From: Chelydra serpentina
Taxonomy: Eukaryota; Chordata; Testudines; Chelydridae
Assembly (NCBI GenBank): GCA_037349315.1
Contig: JBAIAC010000033.1
Coordinates: forward strand, 25,500,001 to 25,564,000
DNA length: 64,000 nt
Reading direction: 5' to 3'
Under the pieces are notes generated by a model that was not told the origin of the DNA, did no database searches, and saw only the letters and a program-made list of their open reading frames with translations. Of the stretch, positions 57,921 to 64,000 are shown piece after piece. The first letter of the stretch is position 1. Each line of letters opens with the position of its first letter. The translations under genes were made by a program, and so were the position numbers.

Positions 57921-58103
57921 TAATCCTAATGACTTTTAGCCACCCTTCCTGCTCACTTACCCTGATGTGTGCCCTACCACCACACCACGGTACTGCCTTG
58001 GGACATGAAGGCCCTTAACTGGCACTTAGGGATCCCTGACAGCCCCCTTTTAAACACCAGGCCCATTCGGGGTGCTAAGCAAAGAATTGCTCTCTGTTTA
58101 GAC

Positions 58104-58680
58104 CAGGGGTCTCAAAGTCCCGGCCCGCGGGCCATCTGCGGCCCAAGAACCTCCCCACTGCGGCCCGCGGAGGAGAGACCCATGCAGCCATGCTGCCGGC
58201 TCTGTCTGCTGCCGGCGCCTCCCCCCGCAGCTCCTATTGGCTGTGGGAGAGGGACAGAGATACCATCGCTGGGCAGAGTCAGCCGTGGAGGCAGCATCAT
58301 TAGTTGCCGGGCAGAGTCAGCCATGGAGGCAGCGCCACATTTTTCCACAATGAATATAAACAAGTCAAAATGCCGAACACAACTATCTGATGCACACCTC
58401 GCTGCAATCCTGAAGGTTTCAACTGCTCAGCCACTGAGGCCAAACATCAACAAACTGAACTGAAGTGTTGCCAGGTGTCTGGCAAACACTAAAAACTCTC
58501 TGGCAGGCGAAGAATTGTATAAAGTTGTACGACAGTTTTATTAGTTCTAAGAAATTTGAAATAAAAAATACAATATAAACGTTTTCTTTTCCAAACACCA
58601 TATTCAGTGACACTATTGGCCCTCTGGGAGGATTTGAGGACTGGCCCTGGCCCTGAGGTAAATTAAGTCTGAGACCCCTG
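58104..58680 (+). mobile_element. hAT deletion derivative with perfect 8-bp TSD
   Basis: The element is 577 bp with ends CAGGGGTCTCA and TGAGACCCCTG, exact 11-bp inverted termini. GTTTAGAC is duplicated perfectly at 58096-58103 and 58681-58688. The GC-rich left part (CGGCCCGCGGGCC) is a palindrome. The interior keeps about 37 codons (58350-58463) that resemble the C-terminus of a hAT transposase. The rest of the transposase is deleted. Confidence 0.9.
58350..58463 (+). pseudogene. hAT transposase C-terminal remnant
   Basis: A short frame ends with K-C-R-T-Q-L-S-D-A-H-L-A-A-I-L-K and then P-N-I-N-K-L before a stop. In hAT transposases, including domesticated vertebrate relatives, the C-terminus has a comparable R-x-Q-L-[ST]-D-x-H-L segment. 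The upstream catalytic and dimerisation regions are absent, so the peptide is a relic. The assignment is based on recalled family similarity. Confidence 0.55.
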
Positions 58681-58691
58681 GTTTAGACTGA

Positions 58692-58970
58692 GGCCTTGTC
58701 CAGGCTACAGATGCTTTGCCGGCATAGCTATACTGTCAGAGCCCTCTAGTGTGGACGCAGCTTCTGCTTTCAACAGAAGGAGTATTTCTTTCAACAGAGT
58801 TGCACCGCTTCCCGGAACAATGGCAGCTCTGCTTCTGTCGGCATAGCTGTGTCTGCCCTGGGGTTTTTGCTGGCATAGCTGTCAGCTGTGGGCTGTAGTT
58901 TTTTCACGTGCCCCTCTCTCCCCCGACTGACATAGGTACGCTGACAGAACTCTGTAGAGTGGACCTGGCC
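58692..58970. mobile_element. Harbinger-like MITE flanked by TGA
   Basis: The termini GGCCTTGTCCAGGCTAC and, inverted, GGCCAGGTCCACTCTAC match imperfectly. TGA lies at 58689-58691 and 58971-58973. The interior includes GGCATAGCTATACTG and TCGGCATAGCTGTGTCTGCC. The hAT element is inserted immediately to its left. Confidence 0.65.
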
Positions 58971-59660
58971 TGACTGAAATGCCAATGTATGGAGGAGTAA
59001 GCGAAAGTGGAGGAAGTGGGCTGAGCATGGAGAAGGAGAGTTGGCACTGGTGACAGCCTGCCGTGGGGAATTAGCTGAGAGTGAAATCCACGAAGACCTT
59101 TGAAGGGTGTAAAGATCAAGGAGCATGAGGTATTTTGAAGAGCATTCAAAAAGGGCGTGAAGTAGGAGCAGTGGGGATGGAATGAAGAGAAGGAAACTGT
59201 AGAGCGACTCTCAGGAAACACTTCCTACCAGTGAGGTGAGGCTATGAGATACTAGTGTCCAAAAGGGGAGTGGTGGAAGTCCCATTGCTTGAGACATTTA
59301 AACGAGACAGACCTACATTGATGGGGTGGTTGAATGGGCTTGATGTGACCTACTGTAACACTGGTCTACAATTTTTGAGACGTCGTCTGCTTCAGAGATA
59401 AAATGTGCTATGTAGTATGTATTTTGATGTGCTGAATTCAAATATGACAATTAAAACAACTGATTGGCTACTGTTTCTAAGATATTTTAAAGTTTTTTTT
59501 ACATTTTATGTCTATGTATATTGTGTAGATAGTAGAGTTTTAATCATAGATTGTAAACCTAGGTCTTTTCATGTGTTTATGGTTGCTTTACATGATACTA
59601 TTTCACCTGTCCTGTTTATGTAACACTTTAAAAATCAGCAAAGGGGTTATATAAATACAA

Positions 59661-59666
59661 TTTATT
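59661..59666 (-). terminator. polyadenylation signal AATAAA of the transposase
   Basis: On the minus strand AATAAA lies about 43 bp past the transposase stop codon, inside the element, as expected for a self-contained gene. Confidence 0.6.
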
Positions 59667-59708
59667 ATGAAACAAAAGGCAAAAAACTATTATGTACATA
59701 GTTTAGTC

Positions 59709-61403
59709 CTATTCAGTGTCTATTCGGCGCTTCTTGGCTTGTCTCTTGTATTCATTAAATGGAGCATCTCTTGTCACTGTCCAGCAATAGTCTGCAAGCA
59801 TTGATGGGCTCCATTTGCCCTGATAGCGTTTCTCCATTGTTGCAATGTCCTGGTGAAATCGGTCGCCATGCTCGTCGCTCACTGCTCCGCAGTTCGGTGG
59901 AAAAAAATCTAGATGAGAGTGCAAAAAATGTATCTTTAGTGACATGTTGCAACCAAGGCTTTTGTATGCCTTGAGGAGGTTTTCCACCAACAATCTGTAG
60001 TTGTCTGCCTTGTTGTTTCCGAGAAAATTTATTGCCACTAACTAGAAGGCTTTCCATGCCTTTTTTTCCTTGCCACGCAGTGCATGGTCAAATGCATCAT
60101 CTCGAAGAAGTTCACAAATCTGAGGACCAACAAAGACACTTTCCTTTATCTTAGCTTCACTTAACCTTGGAAATTTTCCACGGAGGTACTTGAAAGCTGC
60201 TTGTGTTTTGTCAATGGCCTTGACAAAGTTCTTCATCAGACCCAGCTTGATGTGTAAGGGTGGTAACAAAATCTTCCTTGATTCAACAAGTGGTGGATGC
60301 TGAACACTTTTCCTCCCAGGCTCCAATGACTGTCGGAGTGGCCAATCTTTCTTGATGTAGTGGGAATCTCTTGCACGACTATCCCATTCGCAGAGAAAAC
60401 AGCAGTACTTTGTGTATCCAGTCTGCAGACCAAGCAAGAGAGCAACAACCTTCAAATCGCCACAAAGCTGCCACTGATGTTGGTCATAGTTTATGCACCT
60501 CAAAAGTTGTTTCATGTTGTCATAGGTTTCCTTCATATGGACTGCATGACCAACTGGAATTGATGGCAAAATATTGCCATTATGCAGTAAAACAGCTTTA
60601 AGACTCGTCTTCGATGAATCAATGAACAGTCTCCACTCATCTGGATCGTGAACGATGTTGAGGGCTGCCATCACACCATTGATGTTGTTGCAGGCTACAA
60701 GATCACCTTCCATAAAGAAGAATGGGACAAGCTCCTTTTGACGGTCACGGAACATGGAAACCCTAACATCACCTGCCTGGAGATTCCACTGCTGTAGTCT
60801 GGAGCCCAAAAGCTCTGCCTTACTCTTGGGAAGTTCCAAATCCCTGACAAGGTCATTCAGTTCACCTTGTGTTATGAGGTGTGGTTCAGAGGAGGAGGAT
60901 GGGAGAAAATGTGGGTCCTGTGACATTGATGGTTCAGGACCAGAAGTTTCATCCCCTTCCTCTTCCTCGTCTGACTCACGTGAGAATGATTCTGGTGCAT
61001 CAGGAACCGGCAGTCCTTCTCCGTGGGGTACTGGGCGTATACCTGATGGAATGTTTGGATAATGCACAGTCCACTTTTTCTTCTTTGACACACCTTTCCC
61101 AACTGGAGGCACCATGCAGAAGTAACAATTGCTGGTATGATCTGTTGGCTCTCTCCAAAGCATTGGCACTGCAAAAGGCATAGATTTCCTTTTCCTGTTC
61201 AACCACTGGCGAAGATTTGTTGCACAAGTGTTGCAGCATATGTCTGGGGCCCACCTCTTGTCCTGATCTCCAATTTTGCAGCCAAAATAAAGGTGATAGG
61301 CTTTCTTAACCATAGTGGCTATACTGCGCTTTTGTGATGCAAAAGTCACTTCACCACAAACATAGCAGAAGTTATCTGCACTGTTCACACAAGTACGAGG
61401 CAT
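59709..61403 (-). pseudogene. transposase gene with a single in-frame TAG
   Basis: One frame of about 565 codons runs from an ATG at 61401-61403 to a TAG at 59709-59711. It is broken only by a TAG at 60042-60044 (codon 454) with no frameshift. Residues 13-60 have C-x2-C (13,16) and C-x2-C (57,60) with W-A-P-D-I before the second pair, resembling a ZAD-type zinc finger. Another C-x2-C lies at 93-96. An acidic, serine-rich linker follows (about 140-175). Candidate catalytic positions are F-I-D-S-S-K (Asp262), C-G-D-L-K (Asp316), C-F-L-C (335-338), P-L-H-I-K-L-G-L-M (His384) and, after the TAG, S-D-E-H-G-D-R-F-H. The second-D/C-x2-C/H/E order is like CMC-type DDE transposases; this is inference. 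I recall very similar unnamed proteins in other animals. Confidence 0.75.
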
Positions 61404-61540
61404 CTCTGCTCACTTTGGCTAAACAGAAATGTGTCCCTTTGCAAAATCAAACACTGACAAATAAGAGAGCACAGCACTGTATGATTTCTAGAGCTGATAT
61501 AGGGCAATTTGTTCAGCAGAGTGATGTAAGCTTCGTTATG

Positions 61541-61622
61541 ATTGCATCATCCATGACTTCTAGGAATAACATGATGCAATTCATATCATGTATGACGCAA
61601 TACCAGCTTCAGATTGCATCAT
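61541..61622 (-). promoter_or_regulatory. four CARE/AARE-like motifs upstream of the transposase
   Basis: ATTGCATCAT occurs at 61541-61550 and 61613-61622. Its exact complement ATGATGCAAT is at 61571-61580, and ATGACGCAAT (one mismatch) at 61592-61601. They lie about 138-219 bp upstream of the transposase ATG. ATTGCATCA is the core of the CHOP amino-acid response element bound by ATF4 with C/EBP. They could equally be subterminal repeats bound by the transposase. Confidence 0.6.
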
Positions 61623-61734
61623 TCATTGTTTTGCCTAAAAAGCAAGTACTGTCCAAACCCAGTCATAGATTTATTCATAGATTCAGTCAAAGATGTATTT
61701 TAGTCATGTCTGGTTTAAATTGAGATCCCTTCCC

Positions 61735-61740
61735 TTTATA
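61735..61740 (-). promoter_or_regulatory. TATA-box-like TATAAA for the transposase
   Basis: The minus strand reads TTATAAAGGG about 330 bp upstream of the transposase ATG. A start near here would put the four CARE-like motifs in the transcribed leader. Weak evidence, as only the motif is seen. Confidence 0.3.
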
Positions 61741-61960
61741 ACTCACTTATCCTCTGCCATTCCCAAGTCAAGGGTCATATATACTGACCCAATAGCATGT
61801 CTTGAAAACTAGAGCCAATCAACAATTTTAAGCATCATTTTCGTTCTCAGTGACCCAGAATTAGTAAAGTTTGACTACATTTATTTCAGAAGCATTTTGG
61901 CTGTAGAGCAGTGTAATGGGTCTTGTCCATCGTTAATGCCTATGGTTCTTCTCTGCCTCT

Positions 61961-64000
61961 TTTGTATTCTGCCTTCTTGGGATTCAGTTTAAAGCCCACC
62001 TTCAACCTGAGAGACAGGAGCACCAGTTTGAAGACCTCAGTGCTGACCTGGTTAGGTAGACATTAGCCAGTGAGTCACCAGGCATGCTCCCCTCTGCAGG
62101 CAACTTGTGTTCTTCAGAGCTGCCTGGACTAAGTGACTTGTGTACAATCAGCTTCGTGCACAGCCGTTACATTGGCTAGTGCAGTATCACAAGTCTGTTG
62201 CTGGATCAGTTGATCTCAACCTGCCCCTAGGGCAATCTTGGTTACTGTCCCCTCCCTTTTCTCCTCCCCCTCCCCCCCAGCCCTCATCAGCTTAGTCAAC
62301 AGTACATATAATGTTCTATTTTGTCTGGTTTGACCAATGAATTGCACAGCATCAGTGAGTTGTTACGAATCATTAAAGGTGGCTGAAGCTCTCAAGGTTC
62401 AGAGATGTGGCTCAGTTTGGAACAGGTCCCAAAAGTTTGGTGTTAATCCCACCTTTTGAGACATTATCCAGCCTTCATTGCTCTGGGAGGCATATTAGGA
62501 ATCTCCTGAGGCTGGGTTTTCCTATCAGTTGCCCAGCACTTCCATCAGGTCCCCCAAATCTAAACATTCTGCTAGCTGGAAAGACCGCGGGGTTGTCAGT
62601 GGCCTCTGCCACTGCCATAGGCGGAAGTGGGACCTTTATGGACTCTGCAAAAAATCTGGTCTACTATCCTAGTATGTGGCACTTTTATCTTGATTGACAG
62701 GTTTTCTGTATCCTACACCCTTAAATGGGGGGATGTCACCCTCCCGCCTGCAGAGACAGATGTCATGTTGTGTTCACTTCTCAGTGCAGTTTGTGACAGA
62801 GGAGATGCATGGCTACCATGAAAAATACATTGCTTTTGTTCTTTCTTTGGCAGAGTGTGCATGTGGTGGCGGTGGTGTTCTCTTAATCTAAAATAAGTCA
62901 TTCAGACTGAAATTGCCTTTTGTTTACTGTGTTTGGAGAAACAGTTGCTGTAGTCCTAACACAGGCATCTTGCAGGGGAGCTGAATTCCACTGTGTTTTC
63001 TGTAACATCACAGGAGCTGAGAGTAATCTGGGCCCTGAAAGAAGGCGACAACCTGCCAAAAGGAACTCACAATAAAGGGAGAGACTTCTTTCTTGTGAGT
63101 AAAACACCTGCCAGGAATCTGCTAATTACACAATAACTTTATTATGTCCCACTCGGAAGAACAAACAATACTTGAAGTCTGAGAAATTAGAATAGATTAA
63201 TGCAGTCAGAATGTCTGAATGAAGCACATATTCTCTGGATCCTCTCAAACTCCAAGAGAGTAAAATGACTTCAAGACTCTCTTCTTTGTTGCTAGCACTA
63301 CATAATAAAGTAATTGTGCAATTAGCAATAGATTAGTGACAGGAGAGAGACATTTTCTACTCAGCGCAGGTAGAAGGTGGAGCGGCTCTGCTCATCTTGG
63401 CTTAACCTTCTGTTAGCCCCTGGTAGCTCCCGGAAAACAATGAGGTACATCACCAGATGGCTGGGATTTTTCTTCCCTCCGTGTCTGAATAAATTGCAGT
63501 GTGTTTGATTAGGGTGCTGAGGAGTATGTCCTTGCAAAAGCTTGTGTTGGAGCCTTCTCATTCCTAAGCTCCTCACAGTTTCCCATTCATGCAAGACAGA
63601 TGGCTGGAGCTTGCAATTTTCAGCTTTACCAGGGCCATGGGGAAATGGTGGTTGTGATCATGGGGCTTGTGGAAAGAACATTTCATAATGATCCCTCCTG
63701 GCCTCTGAGTTCTGTGAGGTTTTCTGGCCTTGAAAACTTTCTGTCATGAAAGCTGATGGGCAGTTTTACAACTGGAGCTGTAAAAATCAGAGTGTGATGA
63801 GGTTTATAAAATATTCATGGGTCCGAGAAGCTGGACCTGGCTATTAGGTCACCTGTCCCTTTCTTCAGGCATCCCTTTGTGTATGAAAATGAGTGTGTGT
63901 TGTGGTGGGGTTAGAGCAGCCGTACTCTGGGATTTGGATGTGTGCGTGCGTGTGTATGCTTGGATGTGAGGGGTGGGGTCTGTGTTTGCAGGAGGTGGGC
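61961..64000. other. no gene recognised
   Basis: Unique sequence with a C-rich tract near 62,265 and GT-rich text at about 63,885-63,955. Frames up to 96 codons have no recognisable domain. Confidence 0.5.

Larger units (their letters stand above)
59359..61913 (-). mobile_element. autonomous-type DNA transposon, CACTG ends, TAA TSD
   Basis: A 2,555-bp element with inverted termini: CACTGGTCTACA at the left, and CACTGCTCTACA read inward from the right. A second matching block follows inside (TGCTTCAGAGATAAAATGT against TGCTTCTGAAATAAATGT). It is flanked by TAA on both sides, and the host CR1 text shows a single TAA before insertion. It carries one transposase gene on the minus strand. CACT[AG]-type ends with a 3-bp duplication fit CMC/EnSpm, but TAA duplications also occur in PIF/Harbinger. 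Superfamily placement is therefore open. Confidence 0.85.
59205..61960 (+). mobile_element. old CR1 3' end, split by a DNA transposon
   Basis: 59205-59358 reads like a decayed CR1 ORF2 end (GTGGTGGAAGTCCCATTGCT, then CATTTAAACGAGACAGACC). After the transposon, 61914-61960 continues TAATGGGTCTTGTCCATCGT and TAATGCCTATGGTTCT, matching the CR1 end at 2727-2772 in this window. Joining the two sides with one TAA gives a continuous CR1 tail. Confidence 0.75.

Noticed and set aside
57969..58463. 164-codon plus-strand frame as a host gene
   Set aside because: It crosses the left end and TSD of the hAT element; only the last 37 codons resemble anything, a transposase relic.
1..64000. endogenous retrovirus or LTR element
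   Set aside because: No LTR pair, primer-binding site, gag/pol/env motif or Y-x-D-D-type retroviral reverse transcriptase was seen; the reverse transcriptases here are CR1-type.
1..64000. CRISPR array, operons or bacterial signals
   Set aside because: No regularly spaced repeats of that kind; the repeat content is plainly that of a vertebrate nuclear genome.

Overview
This window looks like nuclear genomic DNA of a turtle (Testudines, probably a cryptodire). The main evidence is the repeat content. There are several CR1 retrotransposons of very different ages, and three copies of a tRNA-headed SINE with turtle-type 3' tails, one of which carries a CR1 tail. There are also ancient MIR-type SINEs and a mixture of hAT-like and Harbinger-like DNA transposon derivatives. 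No host protein-coding exon, rRNA, genuine tRNA gene, CRISPR array or retrovirus was recognised. The only convincing proteins belong to transposable elements. The long non-repetitive stretches look intergenic or intronic. All family assignments come from reading the sequence and from recalled family features; no database search was possible.

Layout. Positions 1-9,170 hold a CR1 3' fragment with a SINE nested in it (1975-2645), an L1-like reverse-transcriptase scrap (3740-3900), a GC-rich hAT-like element with perfect 8-bp target duplications (4572-4865), a foldback hAT-like element (6388-7008) and a second SINE (8928-9125). Positions 9,170-20,690 hold an old minus-strand CR1 (10020-11480), simple repeats, a decayed plus-strand CR1-like LINE (13730-16015) and a MIR. 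Positions 20,690-24,740 hold the best preserved retrotransposon, a CR1 with an esterase-type ORF1 and an endonuclease/reverse-transcriptase ORF2 interrupted by one TAG. Positions 24,740-48,000 are mostly unique sequence with MITE-like elements, old CR1 and MIR fragments, a long hairpin repeat and microsatellites. Positions 48,134-51,576 hold a CR1-tailed SINE and a younger but inactivated minus-strand CR1. Positions 57,600-61,960 are a nest of DNA transposons: two Harbinger-like MITEs, a hAT derivative with perfect target duplications, and a 2.55-kb element (59359-61913) with a nearly complete transposase gene, inserted in an old CR1.

Two observations stand out. First, ORF1 of the CR1 at 20.8-24.7 kb ends in the heptamer TTTAAAC, in the correct reading phase and directly before the TAG stop. 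A -1 shift there enters the open ORF2 frame, which has no ATG near its beginning. This suggests that CR1 makes its polymerase by programmed -1 frameshifting. Second, the 59.4-61.9 kb element has CACTG-type ends and a TAA target duplication. Its transposase frame carries a possible zinc finger, candidate catalytic acidic residues and a single TAG. Upstream of the gene lie four copies of ATTGCATCAT or its near-complement within 82 bp. That motif matches the amino-acid/stress response element bound by ATF4-C/EBP, so the transposase may be stress-inducible; alternatively these are subterminal transposase-binding repeats.
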